DNA of 64,000 nucleotides from Lachnospiraceae bacterium (lineage in GTDB: Bacteria > Bacillota > Clostridia > Lachnospirales > Lachnospiraceae). Numbering within the stretch: the first letter of the stretch is position 1; each line of letters opens with the position of its first letter. Made by a program: the position numbers and the translations under genes. The stretch covers positions 65,754 through 129,753 of the forward strand of contig JAJBTQ010000004.1 in assembly GCA_020860755.1 (NCBI GenBank), given 5' to 3'. This document shows, piece after piece, positions 1-9,182 of the stretch. The notes beneath the pieces are model-generated. The model did not search any database. It worked only from the letters and a program-made list of their open reading frames with translations, and was not told the DNA's origin.

Positions 1-157
<157 letters not shown>

Positions 158-190
158 TTAAAAAACCAGATTAAAAATATGGACCAAAGA

Positions 191-245
191 TGGAGATACC
201 GGTGCCCCAGATATCTCCAGCTTTATTTAAGACCGCTGCGCGGTC
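191..245 (-). other. Two short inverted repeats between secY and adk
   Basis: Downstream of secY on the coding strand are two perfect stems: GACCGC/GCGGTC (231-236 with 240-245, overlapping the secY stop codon) and TGGAGAT/ATCTCCA (191-197 with 213-219). Neither is followed by a clear T-run, so they are not convincing terminators. They may be mRNA processing or stability elements that set the adk level relative to secY. This is inference from sequence only. Confidence 0.35.
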
Positions 246-1560
246 AATCGTTTAGGAATCCCCTGTAATTTCGAACAAGCATCTGAGATTCGATCTGCTT
301 TAGAGTTTCTATGATGACACCGACGATAATGATCAGTGATGTGCCGCCAAACGAAATATTGGCGTTAAATACACCCTCAAAGAAGATCGGAATGACCGCC
401 ACGATCACCAGTCCGACTGCACCGATAAATATGATGTAGTTCAACATGGTGGATAGGTAATCGCTCGTCGGCTTGCCCGGCCGGATGCCGGGGATAAATC
501 CGCCTTGTTTCTTCATGTTGTCCGCCACTTCGAGCGGATTGAACGTGATGGATGTGTAGAAATATGCAAACGCAACCACCAGCGCGATATATATGGCCAG
601 ACCGACGTTGTAGATCGGCGTGTTAAAGTCAAACCAATTGGACTGGGACATCATGCCGAGGATCTTGCCTCCGATGCCGGTACCGCCTGTCTTGCCGAGC
701 AGCTGGCAGATGATTACCGGGAACATCAAAAGTGACTGGGCAAAGATGATCGGTATCACGCCCGCCGTGTTCACGCGAAGCGGGATGTAAGTTGTCTGTC
801 CGCCTACCTGCTTCCTCCCCATGACTTTGCGGGAGTACTGCACCGGAATCCTCCGCTCTGCATCCTGAAGCAGCACGACCAAAACGACCACAAGGACAAT
901 GATCGCGATGATGATCGCCGCATTTAAGACCGCTGTCGCAACCTCTCTGCCCATCACAAACTGTTCGAATAAGTTCGATATATCCGACGGAAGACGGGAG
1001 ATGATGTTGATGATCAGGACGATGGAGATTCCGTTCCCGACCCCTCGTTCCGTGATCCTCTCACCGATCCACATGATTACCGTAGATCCCGCAGTCAGCG
1101 TAACCACCGTCATGATCACATTAAGCGCTGTAAACTCTGTATACAGGCCCTGTCTGCCAAAGGCGATCGACATGGCGAGGGACTCGATCAGCGCCAGCCC
1201 GACTGTGATATAACGGGTGATCGCGATGAGCTTTTTTCTGCCGTCCTCACCCTCTTTATGCCACTCCTCAAACTTGGGGATGGCGATCGTCAAAAGCTGT
1301 ACGATAATGGAGGATGTGATGTACGGTGTAATATTCAGCGCGAACACCGACATATTCTCAAAAGAACCGCCGGTAACCGCATCAAAAAATCCAAACGAAC
1401 TGCCTACGTTCTCCGAAAACCAGGACGAGAAAAAATCGGCGTTGATTCCCGGCGTTGGGATCTGAGATCCGAGACGAACCACAACCAGCATTAACAGAGT
1501 GAAGATAATGCGGTTTCGTATCTCTTTGATCTTAAACGCATTAACAACAGTTTGAAGCAT
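244..1560 (-). CDS. secY: Protein translocase subunit SecY
   Basis: The 438-residue channel subunit of the Sec translocon in the cytoplasmic membrane, which with SecE and SecG exports unfolded proteins and inserts membrane proteins. Ten hydrophobic segments are visible. Family landmarks include the N-terminal stretch ending in RLGSQIPTPGI, the plug region, and the cytosolic C5 loop with GFIPGIRPGKPT. Length is normal for Firmicutes. Its ATG at 1560 abuts the rplO stop, so the two are translationally coupled. It sits at the canonical place between rplO and adk. Confidence 0.97.
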   Translation of the reverse strand: MLQTVVNAFKIKEIRNRIIFTLLMLVVVRLGSQIPTPGINADFFSSWFSENVGSSFGFFDAVTGGSFENMSVFALNITPYITSSIIVQLLTIAIPKFEEWHKEGEDGRKKLIAITRYITVGLALIESLAMSIAFGRQGLYTEFTALNVIMTVVTLTAGSTVIMWIGERITERGVGNGISIVLIINIISRLPSDISNLFEQFVMGREVATAVLNAAIIIAIIVLVVVLVVLLQDAERRIPVQYSRKVMGRKQVGGQTTYIPLRVNTAGVIPIIFAQSLLMFPVIICQLLGKTGGTGIGGKILGMMSQSNWFDFNTPIYNVGLAIYIALVVAFAYFYTSITFNPLEVADNMKKQGGFIPGIRPGKPTSDYLSTMLNYIIFIGAVGLVIVAVIPIFFEGVFNANISFGGTSLIIIVGVIIETLKQIESQMLVRNYRGFLND

Positions 1561-2000
1561 TAGATCACCTCTGCTTTTCCGCCCAGCGCCTCAATTTTTT
1601 CCTTTGCGGAACCACTGAACGCATTGACCTGAACAGTAAGCTTTTTAGTCAGCTCTCCGTTTCCGAGGATTTTGACGCCGTCTCTCGGATTCTTCACTAT
1701 TCCGGTCTCAATAAGTGACTCGACAGTGACAACGTCACCGTCTTCAAAACGCTCCAGAGAAGAGACATTCACACCGACGATCTCTTTGGAGTTTATGCAG
1801 TGGAATCCTCTCTTCGGGATCCGTCTGTATAAGGGCATCTGACCGCCCTCAAAGCCCGGTCTCGGAGCTCCGGAACGTGCTTTTTGGCCTTTATGTCCGT
1901 AACCTGCTGTTTTTCCGTTTCCAGAACCGTGACCGCGGCCTTTACGAAAACGGTCGCCATGCTTGGAACCGGCTGCCGGTTTTAAATTCGATAATTCCAT
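1560..2000 (-). CDS. rplO: 50S ribosomal protein L15
   Basis: Large-subunit protein uL15, 146 residues, an assembly protein of the 50S particle. The glycine- and lysine-rich N-terminal extension ([19 protein letters not shown]) and the conserved [18 protein letters not shown] stretch identify it. The ATG at 2000 has a GGAGGTACC-type ribosome-binding site just upstream. It lies between rpmD and secY in the spc operon, and its stop overlaps the secY start. Confidence 0.97.
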   Translation of the reverse strand: MELSNLKPAAGSKHGDRFRKGRGHGSGNGKTAGYGHKGQKARSGAPRPGFEGGQMPLYRRIPKRGFHCINSKEIVGVNVSSLERFEDGDVVTVESLIETGIVKNPRDGVKILGNGELTKKLTVQVNAFSGSAKEKIEALGGKAEVI

Positions 2001-2020
2001 CGTGGTACCTCCTTCGTGGA

Positions 2021-2203
2021 CTAGATCTCTTCCACCTTAACCAAATGTTTTACCTGCCAGATCATGCCGCGGATCGCGTCGTTGTCCGGCTGCTCGACCG
2101 TCATGTGCATCTTTTTTAAGCCAAGGGCTTCCACGGTCTTTCTCTGTTTCGGGATCGCGCCGATGGGCGATTTTACAAGTGTAATTCTAAGTTTGCCTGC
2201 CAT
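2021..2203 (-). CDS. rpmD: 50S ribosomal protein L30
   Basis: Large-subunit protein uL30, 60 residues, starting [16 protein letters not shown] and carrying the family motif [14 protein letters not shown]. An in-frame ATG seven codons further up (2224) would overlap the end of rpsE. The start at 2203 is preferred because AAGGAGGCG lies at the right distance (about 2211-2219) and 60 residues is the normal length. It is in the usual position between rpsE and rplO. Confidence 0.95.
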   Translation of the reverse strand: MAGKLRITLVKSPIGAIPKQRKTVEALGLKKMHMTVEQPDNDAIRGMIWQVKHLVKVEEI

Positions 2204-2216
2204 TTTCCACGCCTCC

Positions 2217-2726
2217 TTATCCAAGTATCTCTTCTACCGACTTGCCGCGAAGTCTGGCCACCTCTTCCGGAGATTTCACCTGTTCAAGTGCCCGGATGCA
2301 AGCGAGAACGACGTTCTGCTTGTTGTTGGATCCCAGGGATTTGCTCCGGATGTTCTTGATGCCGGCAAGATCACACACACTACGTGCGGGGCCGCCAGCG
2401 ATGACTCCGGTACCTTCCGGAGATCTCTTTAAGAGCACATACGCGCCGGTATGCTTCCCAATAATGTCATGCGGGATACTGTTGTTCTCATCAAGCTTAA
2501 CCTCGATCAGATTTTTCATGGCATCTTCCTTGCCTTTACGGATCGCCTCAGGAATCTCCTGTGCTTTCCCCAAACCGGCGCCGACATGACCGTTCCGGTC
2601 ACCGACAACGACCAGGGCCGTGAAGCGCATGTTCCGACCGCCTTTTACGACCTTCGTTACACGCTTGATCGCAACGACTTGTTCCTCTAATTCAAACTGA
2701 TTCGGATCAATAATAGTTCGTTTCAT
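2217..2726 (-). CDS. rpsE: 30S ribosomal protein S5
   Basis: Small-subunit protein uS5, 169 residues, involved in decoding fidelity and the mRNA entry site. It has the N-terminal double-stranded-RNA-binding-like domain with [19 protein letters not shown] and the C-terminal domain with [13 protein letters not shown]. It follows rplR by 18 bp and its end runs into the ribosome-binding region of rpmD, consistent with polycistronic translation. Confidence 0.97.
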   Translation of the reverse strand: MKRTIIDPNQFELEEQVVAIKRVTKVVKGGRNMRFTALVVVGDRNGHVGAGLGKAQEIPEAIRKGKEDAMKNLIEVKLDENNSIPHDIIGKHTGAYVLLKRSPEGTGVIAGGPARSVCDLAGIKNIRSKSLGSNNKQNVVLACIRALEQVKSPEEVARLRGKSVEEILG

Positions 2727-2744
2727 ATCTCCTAAGCCCTCCCG

Positions 2745-3113
2745 TTAAAAGTTCAATCCGGCTTCGCGCGCCGCATCGGCTAATGCTTCTACTTTGCCCT
2801 GGTAGACATAACCTCCGCGGTCAAATACAACCGTGGTAATGCCCGCATCCAATGCCTTCTTTGCGATCGCTGTTCCGACCGCTTCGGCAGCGGAGATATC
2901 ATTCGTCTTTTCCAGATCCGCTTTTATATCTTTCTCCATGGTAGAGGCTGCACACAGAGTCCTCTGCGCGTCATCGTCAATGATCTGAGCATAGACATGC
3001 TTGTTGCTCTTAAATACGGAAAGACGCGGCTTCTCGGCAGTCCCTGCCAGATGGAAACGCAGTCTCTCGTGTTTTTTTGTACGAACCTCTGCTCTTACTT
3101 TCTTTTTTACCAT
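2745..3113 (-). CDS. rplR: 50S ribosomal protein L18
   Basis: Large-subunit protein uL18, 122 residues, which binds 5S rRNA with L5. The basic N-terminus with RLRFHLAGTAEKPRLSVFKS and the C-terminal FDRGGYVYQGKVEALADAAR are diagnostic. It lies between rplF and rpsE. Start ATG at 3113, preceded by a GGAGGGTGAC ribosome-binding site. Confidence 0.97.
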   Translation of the reverse strand: MVKKKVRAEVRTKKHERLRFHLAGTAEKPRLSVFKSNKHVYAQIIDDDAQRTLCAASTMEKDIKADLEKTNDISAAEAVGTAIAKKALDAGITTVVFDRGGYVYQGKVEALADAAREAGLNF

Positions 3114-3130
3114 GATCTGTCACCCTCCAA

Positions 3131-3673
3131 TTAAGCCGTTGCACCGGTCTTGCCGGCCTTGCGCCGGATATGTTCATCAATGTACTTGATTCCTTTGCCC
3201 TTATAAGGCTCCGGGGGCCGCTGACTACGGATATCGGCAGCATACTGTCCGACCTTTTCCTTGTCGATCCCTGTCACCGTGATCCGGTTGCCGTCCACTG
3301 CCGCTTCGACTCCCTCCGGATCCTCCATCTCTACCGGATGGGAATACCCGAGTGTCAGGGTAAGTTTCTTGCCCGACTTCTGTGCCCTGTAGCCGACACC
3401 ATTGATCTCCAACACCTTGGAATAACCTTCGGTCACACCGATCACCATGTTATTGATCAAAGTTCTGGTCAGTCCGTGCAGCGATTTCATTTTCTTTAAA
3501 TCGTTCGGCCTCTCGACTGTGATCTCAGAACCTTCCTGTTTAATCTCCATCTCCTGAGGGAGCACCCTCTCAAGCGTTCCCTTCGGACCTTTTACCGTCA
3601 CCTGATTATTTTCTGCGATCGTGACGGTGACACCCGCCGGGATCGCGATTGGCATTCTTCCTACTCGTGACAT
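3131..3673 (-). CDS. rplF: 50S ribosomal protein L6
   Basis: Large-subunit protein uL6, 180 residues, at the base of the L7/L12 stalk near the sarcin-ricin loop. It begins [14 protein letters not shown] and contains the C-terminal motif [13 protein letters not shown]. The ATG at 3673 has a TAGGAGGTACGGGC ribosome-binding site. It is separated from rpsH by an unusually long, repeat-bearing spacer (see 3694-3831). Confidence 0.97.
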   Translation of the reverse strand: MSRVGRMPIAIPAGVTVTIAENNQVTVKGPKGTLERVLPQEMEIKQEGSEITVERPNDLKKMKSLHGLTRTLINNMVIGVTEGYSKVLEINGVGYRAQKSGKKLTLTLGYSHPVEMEDPEGVEAAVDGNRITVTGIDKEKVGQYAADIRSQRPPEPYKGKGIKYIDEHIRRKAGKTGATA

Positions 3674-3693
3674 GCCCGTACCTCCTAAATATT

Positions 3694-3831
3694 TTATGTA
3701 AAGAGGAAGTTCTTTTCGTTAAGCTCCTCCGTCGCCTTCAGCTCGGATTCGCTAATCTCAAAGAACGGCCTCGCACTAAGCTCATTCTTCGCCTTCGCCT
3801 TGAATTCGCTAAGTTGCTTTCGGTCTACCAC
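3694..3831 (-). CDS. Possible small charged protein in the rpsH-rplF spacer
   Basis: An open frame of 45 codons runs from a GTG at 3831 (overlapping the rpsH stop) to a TAA at 3694, 20 bases before rplF. The product would be very charged, with segments such as [16 protein letters not shown] and [13 protein letters not shown]. The DNA contains two diverged copies of a 57-bp unit, so the frame may be a by-product of a repeat element and not a gene. The GTG has no obvious ribosome-binding site, so translation would need coupling to rpsH. I do not recognise a family. Confidence 0.3.
   Translation of the reverse strand: MVDRKQLSEFKAKAKNELSARPFFEISESELKATEELNEKNFLFT
3700..3812 (-). repeat. Imperfect 57-bp tandem repeat inside the spc operon
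   Basis: Two adjacent units (3812-3757 and 3755-3700, read on the minus strand) both begin TTAGCGAAT and share GAAGGCGA and GAGCTTA at matching offsets. They fill a spacer of about 150 bp between rpsH and rplF, where most gaps in this operon are under 30 bp. Confidence 0.6.
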
Positions 3832-4229
3832 ACGAAGGCTAACACTTCGCCGCCAACCTGCAGCTTTCTGGCCTCTTTGTCCGTGATCACGCCCTGATTG
3901 GTAGACATGATGACGGTTCCAAGTCCGCCCAGCACCTTCGGGATCTCATCTTTGTTTGCATATACGCGCAGCCCCGGCTTGGAAATCCGCTTTAAGCCGG
4001 TGATAACTCTCTCGTTTTTATCCCTGCCGTATTTCAGCGTGACACGGATCGCCTGGAAATTGCCGTCCGGGATCATTTCATATTTTTCGATATATCCCTC
4101 GTTTAACAAAATCTCAACAATGGCGAGCTTCATTTTGGATGAAGGAATATCTACCGTGTCGTGCTTTGCCATATTTGCATTGCGGATCCTTGTGAGCATA
4201 TCCGCAATCGGATCGTTTGTTGTCCTCAT
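3825..4229 (-). CDS. rpsH: 30S ribosomal protein S8
   Basis: Small-subunit protein uS8, 134 residues, a primary 16S rRNA binder. It starts with the family signature [19 protein letters not shown] and ends with [19 protein letters not shown]. It follows rpsZ and precedes the odd spacer before rplF. ATG at 4229 with a GGAGGAAAAG ribosome-binding site. Confidence 0.97.
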   Translation of the reverse strand: MRTTNDPIADMLTRIRNANMAKHDTVDIPSSKMKLAIVEILLNEGYIEKYEMIPDGNFQAIRVTLKYGRDKNERVITGLKRISKPGLRVYANKDEIPKVLGGLGTVIMSTNQGVITDKEARKLQVGGEVLAFVW

Positions 4230-4245
4230 TTGCTTCTTTTCCTCC

Positions 4246-4431
4246 TTACCAACTAGCCTTTTTCACACCCGGAATCTCGCCTTTGTAGGCCAGCTCGCGG
4301 AAACAGATCCTGCAGATTCCATACTTCCGCAACACAGCGTGCGGGCGCCCGCAGATCCTGCATCTGGTATAAGCTCTGGAAGAATATTTCGGTTTGCGCT
4401 GTTGTTTCACTTTTAAAGATTTCTTAGCCAT
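4246..4431 (-). CDS. rpsZ: 30S ribosomal protein S14, zinc-binding type
   Basis: Small-subunit protein uS14 in its short 61-residue, zinc-containing form. Four cysteines (C24, C27, C40, C43) form a CXXC-X12-CXXC ribbon. This is the C+ paralogue; many Firmicutes also carry a zinc-free copy used under zinc limitation, which is not in this window. It sits between rplE and rpsH as usual. Confidence 0.96.
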   Translation of the reverse strand: MAKKSLKVKQQRKPKYSSRAYTRCRICGRPHAVLRKYGICRICFRELAYKGEIPGVKKASW

Positions 4432-4445
4432 AATACTCCCTCCTC

Positions 4446-4985
4446 TTATCTCGCAAACGGCATGTTGAACAGTCTCAGCAACTCACGTGCCTCTTCATCC
4501 GTCTTGGCGGTCGTGACAAAAATGACATCCATTCCTCTCACCTTGTCGACCTTGTCATACTCAATCTCCGGGAAGATCAGCTGCTCTTTGATGCCGAGCG
4601 CATAGTTCCCTCTCCCGTCAAAGGAATTCGGATTGACACCGCGGAAGTCACGCACACGGGGCAACGCCAGATTGATCAGACGATCCGTAAAATCATACAT
4701 CTTTTCTCCGCGCAGGGTCACTTTGCATCCGATGGCCATGCCTTCCCGGAGTTTAAAGTTTGCGACGGATTTCTTCGCTATCGTCTTGATGGGCTGCTGG
4801 CCGGTAATGATCGCCAGATCCTGCATGGCAGAATCAAGGATCTTGGCGTTTTCTTTCGCCTCACCCACACCCATGTTGACGACGATCTTCTCCAGCTTCG
4901 GAACTTCCATCTTATTCTTGTATTCAAATTTGTTGACCATAGCATCTACGATCTCATTCTCATAAATATCTCTCAGTCTACTCAA
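4446..4985 (-). CDS. rplE: 50S ribosomal protein L5
   Basis: Large-subunit protein uL5, 179 residues, which contacts 5S rRNA and the P-site tRNA. Motifs include [11 protein letters not shown] and [20 protein letters not shown]. The open frame extends further upstream, but the real start is a TTG at 4985, set by an AAGGAGG ribosome-binding site at about 4992-5000 and by the normal family length. The extension would otherwise overlap most of the 3' end of rplX. The TTG start is unusual for a ribosomal protein. Confidence 0.94.
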   Translation of the reverse strand: MSRLRDIYENEIVDAMVNKFEYKNKMEVPKLEKIVVNMGVGEAKENAKILDSAMQDLAIITGQQPIKTIAKKSVANFKLREGMAIGCKVTLRGEKMYDFTDRLINLALPRVRDFRGVNPNSFDGRGNYALGIKEQLIFPEIEYDKVDKVRGMDVIFVTTAKTDEEARELLRLFNMPFAR

Positions 4986-5001
4986 CGTATGGCCCTCCTT
5001 T

Positions 5002-5325
5002 TTAATCAATGACCTTGCCAGTCTTCTTGGCAACACGTTTTTTGATCGGTTTTCCCTTCTCGTTTTCGCCCTCATACGTGAAGCCGACTCTGGTGGGCAC
5101 CCCGTCCGCAAGGTACATGACATTTGAAATATGGATCGGCGCTTCCTGCTCGATGATCCCGCCGGCCTGGTTGGATGCAGACGGCTTCACATGTTTCGAG
5201 ATGATATTGACACCCTCGACCGTTACTCGGTTGCTCTTGGCGTGAACCTCGAGCACTTTGCCTTCTTTTCCTTTATCTTTTCCGGCGATGATCCGAACGG
5301 TGTCGCCTTCTTTGATCTTAAGCAT
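5002..5325 (-). CDS. rplX: 50S ribosomal protein L24
   Basis: Large-subunit protein uL24, 107 residues, an assembly initiator with an N-terminal KOW domain ([17 protein letters not shown]). The ATG at 5325 is chosen because it has AGGAGGTACGG upstream and gives the family's MLKIKEGD start. It lies between rplN and rplE. Confidence 0.96.
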   Translation of the reverse strand: MLKIKEGDTVRIIAGKDKGKEGKVLEVHAKSNRVTVEGVNIISKHVKPSASNQAGGIIEQEAPIHISNVMYLADGVPTRVGFTYEGENEKGKPIKKRVAKKTGKVID

Positions 5326-5338
5326 GAATCCGTACCTC

Positions 5339-5707
5339 CTATAATACTTCCGGCGCAAGAGACACGATCCTCATGAAATGCTTGTCACGAAGCTCTCTGG
5401 CCACCGGCCCAAAAATACGAGTTCCCCTCGGCGTATTGTCATCTTTTATGATAACGGCGGCGTTCTCGTCAAAACGGATATAGGAACCGTCTTTGCGGCG
5501 GGTCTCCCTCTTGGTCCGTACAACAACCGCTTTTACCACATCGCCTTTTTTGACAACTCCGCCCGGTGTTGCATCTTTTACAGTAGCAACGATTATATCA
5601 CCAATATGCGCATATTTCCTGGTAGAGCCGCCCAGAACACGGATGCAAAGGATTTCTTTTGCACCTGTGTTGTCAGCTACCCTAAGTCTGCTTTCCTGCT
5701 GAATCAT
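5339..5707 (-). CDS. rplN: 50S ribosomal protein L14
   Basis: Large-subunit protein uL14, 122 residues, at the subunit interface. It starts with the very conserved [18 protein letters not shown]. The frame is open upstream into rpsQ, but ATG 5707 has an AAAGGAGGCTTCC ribosome-binding site and gives the normal length. Confidence 0.97.
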   Translation of the reverse strand: MIQQESRLRVADNTGAKEILCIRVLGGSTRKYAHIGDIIVATVKDATPGGVVKKGDVVKAVVVRTKRETRRKDGSYIRFDENAAVIIKDDNTPRGTRIFGPVARELRDKHFMRIVSLAPEVL

Positions 5708-5726
5708 ACTGGAAGCCTCCTTTTCC

Positions 5727-5984
5727 TTATCTTGCTTTCTCCACAATCTCGACAAGTCTCCATCTCTTGTCTTTGGAGATAGGCCTTGTCTCCATCACTC
5801 TGACGCGATCCCCGATTCCACACTCGTTGTTCTCGTCATGAGCTTTTAACTTATATGTCCGCTTCACAATCTTGCCGTAAAGTGGATGCCGCACCCTGTA
5901 TTCCACTGCGACGACAATGGTCTTATCCATCTTATCACTAACCACTTTTCCGACTCGTGTCTTTCTAAGATTTCTTTCTTCCAC
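5727..5984 (-). CDS. rpsQ: 30S ribosomal protein S17
   Basis: Small-subunit protein uS17, 85 residues, with the core segments [16 protein letters not shown] and the motif [18 protein letters not shown]. The likely start is the GTG at 5984 (protein begins [13 protein letters not shown]), which has AAAGGAGAATCCCA directly upstream. A longer frame reaching 6020 would overlap rpmC and lacks a good ribosome-binding site. Confidence 0.95.
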   Translation of the reverse strand: MEERNLRKTRVGKVVSDKMDKTIVVAVEYRVRHPLYGKIVKRTYKLKAHDENNECGIGDRVRVMETRPISKDKRWRLVEIVEKAR

Positions 5985-6016
5985 TGGGATTCTCCTTTCT
6001 CGGTTCAACGCGACGA

Positions 6017-6226
6017 TCATTCCGCTTTCTCAGCGATCACGGTTTTGATTCTGGCAATGTTCTTTCTGACTTCCTTGATCCTTGCTGTATTGTCCAGCTG
6101 GTTTGTCGCATTCTGGAACCTGAGATTGAAAAGCTCTTTCTTTGCAGCCACAAGCTGATTCTGCAGTTCAGCATCGCTTTGTGCCCGTAATTCTTCTAAA
6201 TATTCCACTGCCTTCATTCTATTCAT
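6017..6226 (-). CDS. rpmC: 50S ribosomal protein L29
   Basis: Large-subunit protein uL29, 69 residues, at the peptide exit site. The helical segment [18 protein letters not shown] is diagnostic. The ATG at 6226 overlaps the rplP stop region and follows an AGAAGGCGG sequence. A GTG directly before it and an ATG three codons later are possible alternatives. Confidence 0.93.
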   Translation of the reverse strand: MNRMKAVEYLEELRAQSDAELQNQLVAAKKELFNLRFQNATNQLDNTARIKEVRKNIARIKTVIAEKAE

Positions 6227-6647
6227 CACCGCCTTCTAAGTCTTCACGAGAAACGATCTTGCACTTGCAGGGCAGTTTGTGCACAGCAAGTCGCAGCGCC
6301 TCGCGGGCTACATCTTCCGGTACTTCGGCTACTTCAAAAAGGACGCGGTCCGGTTTTACAACCGCAACCCAATAGTCCACCGCTCCTTTTCCTTTCCCCA
6401 TTCGGGTCTCTGCCGGTGTCGAAGTGACCGGTTTGTCAGGAAAGACTTTAATCCATACTTTACCGCCACGCTTCATGTGACGCGTCATTGCAATACGGGC
6501 AGCCTCAATCTGATTGGATTTCAGCCAGCAGGGCTCCATCGCGACGATGCCGTAGTCACCGTACGTGATCGTATTGCCGCGGGATGCCCTTCCGTGCATA
6601 GAACCACGGAACTGTTTCCGATGTTTTACTCTCTTTGGCATTAACAT
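6219..6647 (-). CDS. rplP: 50S ribosomal protein L16
   Basis: Large-subunit protein uL16, 142 residues, close to the peptidyl transferase centre and A site. It starts [15 protein letters not shown] and carries [24 protein letters not shown]. Start ATG at 6647, two bases after the rpsC stop, indicates coupling. It overlaps the start of rpmC by a few bases. Confidence 0.96.
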   Translation of the reverse strand: MLMPKRVKHRKQFRGSMHGRASRGNTITYGDYGIVAMEPCWLKSNQIEAARIAMTRHMKRGGKVWIKVFPDKPVTSTPAETRMGKGKGAVDYWVAVVKPDRVLFEVAEVPEDVAREALRLAVHKLPCKCKIVSREDLEGGDE

Positions 6648-6649
6648 GA

Positions 6650-7300
6650 TTAATCTCTCCCTTCCTGTGATTTTTGGGGAAGGACTTCACCTAAGTAGAT
6701 CCAAACTTTTACACCCACTTTGCCGTAGGTCGTGTCGGCCTCCGCGAATCCGTAGTCAATGTCCGCGCGGAAAGTCTGAAGAGGGATTGTTCCTTCACTG
6801 TAAAACTCTTTGCGGGCGATATCCGCCCCGCCAAGACGTCCGGATACCATGGTCTTGATGCCCAGTGCGCCCGCCTTCATCGCTCTGCCCATGCAGGATT
6901 TCATCGCACGGCGGAACGAAATACGGTTCTCCAGCTGTGCGGCGATATTTTCCGCTACAAGCTGCGCATCTTTATCCGGCTTCTTTACTTCTTTTATATC
7001 AACGATAAGTTTCTTATCCGTCAGCTTCTGAAGCTCTTTTTTTACTTTCTCGATCTCGGAACCGCCTTTTCCGATGACAACACCCGGTTTTGCAGTAAAG
7101 ACGGTGACCTTGACGCGGTCAGATGCCCGTTCGATATCTATGTGGGAGATTCCCGCACTGTACAGTTTTTTCTTTAAAAACTGCCTAATGTTATAATCTT
7201 CTACCAGAAGGTCCGCAAAGTCTTTCTCCGCGTACCATTTTGAACTCCAGTCATCAATGACTCCGACTCTCAATCCATGAGGATTAACTTTCTGTCCCAT
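6650..7300 (-). CDS. rpsC: 30S ribosomal protein S3
   Basis: Small-subunit protein uS3, 216 residues, lining the mRNA entry tunnel and part of its helicase activity. It begins [13 protein letters not shown] and has the type II KH loop [11 protein letters not shown], followed by the C-terminal domain with [17 protein letters not shown]. It lies between rplV and rplP. Confidence 0.97.
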   Translation of the reverse strand: MGQKVNPHGLRVGVIDDWSSKWYAEKDFADLLVEDYNIRQFLKKKLYSAGISHIDIERASDRVKVTVFTAKPGVVIGKGGSEIEKVKKELQKLTDKKLIVDIKEVKKPDKDAQLVAENIAAQLENRISFRRAMKSCMGRAMKAGALGIKTMVSGRLGGADIARKEFYSEGTIPLQTFRADIDYGFAEADTTYGKVGVKVWIYLGEVLPQKSQEGRD

Positions 7301-7311
7301 GCTCTAACCTC

Positions 7312-7698
7312 CTACCTTTCATTCAACACGATCGTGATATGGCTCATCGGTTTGTCAATCCGGTCCGCTCTGCCCTGGGCTCTGGGACGGATCCGCTTTA
7401 TCTTGGGTCCCCTGTTCGCATAACACTCTTCAATATAAAGATCGTCCGCGCTCATGCCCTGATTGTTTTCCGCATTCGCGATCGCTGATTTCAACAATTT
7501 CTCGATCACGCTCGAAGCGTATCTCGGGTTGTAGGAAAGAATCGCAAGGGCTGTCTGCACATCTTTGCCCCGGATCGCGTCCAGTACGAAGCAGGCCTTC
7601 TGTACAGATACTCTCGCATAAGATAACTTCGCCGAAGGTCTGGTATCTTTTTGCTCATTTCTTTCACGTTTGATCTGGGATCTATGTCCTTTTGCCAT
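7312..7698 (-). CDS. rplV: 50S ribosomal protein L22
   Basis: Large-subunit protein uL22, 128 residues, with a hairpin lining the exit tunnel. Conserved parts are the region around LSYARVSVQKACFVLDAIRG and the tip RGPKIKRIRPRAQGRADRI, the loop linked to macrolide resistance when altered. I see no unusual change there. It lies between rpsS and rpsC. Confidence 0.97.
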   Translation of the reverse strand: MAKGHRSQIKRERNEQKDTRPSAKLSYARVSVQKACFVLDAIRGKDVQTALAILSYNPRYASSVIEKLLKSAIANAENNQGMSADDLYIEECYANRGPKIKRIRPRAQGRADRIDKPMSHITIVLNER

Positions 7699-7724
7699 GA
7701 ATATATCCTCCTTCTCTTACGAAC

Positions 7725-8006
7725 TTATCTTACTTTCGACTTTTTCTCATCTTTGCCGTGGCCCCGGTAAGTTCTGGTCTGGACAAACTCACCGAGCTTA
7801 TGGCCGACCATGTCCTCCGTGATATACACGGGCACATGTCTTCTTCCGTCGTGGATTGCTATTGTATGTCCGACCATCTGCGGAAAGATCGTGGAGCGGC
7901 GGGACCAGGTCTTGATCACAGACTTCTCGCCGGAAGTATTCATCGCATCAATCTTTTTTAATAAACTCTCGTCAGCAAACGGTCCTTTTTTTAATGAACG
8001 TCCCAT
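7725..8006 (-). CDS. rpsS: 30S ribosomal protein S19
   Basis: Small-subunit protein uS19, 93 residues, in the head of the 30S. It begins [16 protein letters not shown] and contains [19 protein letters not shown] and [16 protein letters not shown]. Normal length and position between rplB and rplV. Confidence 0.97.
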   Translation of the reverse strand: MGRSLKKGPFADESLLKKIDAMNTSGEKSVIKTWSRRSTIFPQMVGHTIAIHDGRRHVPVYITEDMVGHKLGEFVQTRTYRGHGKDEKKSKVR

Positions 8007-8016
8007 GTCTTACCTC

Positions 8017-8859
8017 CTATTTTACGGGCTTTCCGTCTCTTCTTCTCACAATCATCTTATTCGACTGCTTGTGCTTCTTCCGGGTCTTTAAGCCCAACGT
8101 AGGCTGGCCCCAGGGCGAAACCGGTGAAGGACGTCCGATCGGTGCTTTGCCCTCGCCGCCGCCATGCGGATGATCGTTCGGGTTCATCACGGAACCACGT
8201 ACGGTCGGACGAATGCCCATGTTGCGTTTCCGTCCTGCCTTGCCGATGTTGATCAGGTTGTGATCCGCATTGCCGACCTCGCCGATCGTCGCACGGCACT
8301 GGATGGGAACCATCCTCATCTCACCGGACGGAAGGCGGAGCGTGGCATATTTGCCTTCCTTCGCCATGAGCTGTGCGCTCATGCCTGCTGCTCTGGCCAT
8401 CTGCCCTCCCTTTCCGGGAAGCATCTCAATATTGTGGACCTGTGTGCCGACCGGAATGTTCGCCAGCGGCAGGCAGTTGCCCACACGGATCTCGGCGTCC
8501 GGTCCGTTCATCACTTTCATGCCGTCGGTCAGTCCCTCCGGAGCAAGGATGTAAGCTTTTACTCCGTCCGCATATTGGATCAGCGCGATATTCGCTGTCC
8601 GGTTCGGATCGTATTCGATGCCGACTACGGTTGCCGGGATGCCGTCTTTGTTCCTCTTAAAATCGATGATCCTGTATTTTTTCTTTGCGCCGCCCCCACG
8701 GTGTCTCACCGTGATCCGGCCCTGATTATTCCTTCCGGAATGCTTCGGGATAGTGACAATAAGAGATTTCTCGGGAGTCGTTTTCGTGATCTCAGAGAAA
8801 TCGGAACCTGTCATCTGTCTTCTGGAAGGTGTATATGGGTTATATGTCTTGATGCCCAT
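8017..8859 (-). CDS. rplB: 50S ribosomal protein L2
   Basis: Large-subunit protein uL2, 280 residues, needed for peptidyl transferase activity and subunit association. The C-terminal motif [20 protein letters not shown] includes the catalytically important histidine of the family, and [19 protein letters not shown] is in the N-terminal domain. It lies between rplW and rpsS. Confidence 0.98.
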   Translation of the reverse strand: MGIKTYNPYTPSRRQMTGSDFSEITKTTPEKSLIVTIPKHSGRNNQGRITVRHRGGGAKKKYRIIDFKRNKDGIPATVVGIEYDPNRTANIALIQYADGVKAYILAPEGLTDGMKVMNGPDAEIRVGNCLPLANIPVGTQVHNIEMLPGKGGQMARAAGMSAQLMAKEGKYATLRLPSGEMRMVPIQCRATIGEVGNADHNLINIGKAGRKRNMGIRPTVRGSVMNPNDHPHGGGEGKAPIGRPSPVSPWGQPTLGLKTRKKHKQSNKMIVRRRDGKPVK

Positions 8860-8876
8860 TGTTCTCTCCTTTCAAA

Positions 8877-9182
8877 TTAAAGCCCCGAGAAAATTTCTAT
8901 GTCCGCGCTCTCCTCTGTGAGCTTGACGATCGCCTTTTTTGTCTGAGCCGTCTTGCCGTACGGAGATGCCATGCTGCGGCGCCTTTTCTTGCCTTCGCAG
9001 TTCATCGTGTGAACACTCTCCACGATCACGCCGTCAAACATTTTCTCAACTGCCTCTTTGATCATTGCTTTTGTAGATTCCGGGTGAACGAGAAATGTGT
9101 ACTTTTTCTCTCCCATGAGGTTCATGGATTTCTCGGTAATCACCGGTTTGAGGATTACGTCATAGTATTGAATATTCGCCAT
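8877..9182 (-). CDS. rplW: 50S ribosomal protein L23
   Basis: Large-subunit protein uL23, 101 residues, at the tunnel exit and a docking site for trigger factor and SRP. Conserved parts are YYDVILKPVITEKSMNLM and YTFLVHPESTKAMIKEAVE. The start ATG at 9182 overlaps the rplD stop, so the two are coupled. Confidence 0.96.
   Translation of the reverse strand: MANIQYYDVILKPVITEKSMNLMGEKKYTFLVHPESTKAMIKEAVEKMFDGVIVESVHTMNCEGKKRRRSMASPYGKTAQTKKAIVKLTEESADIEIFSGL

Noticed and set aside
8164..8880. Plus-strand open frame of 238 codons
   Set aside because: Antisense shadow of rplB, a gene identified beyond doubt on the other strand.
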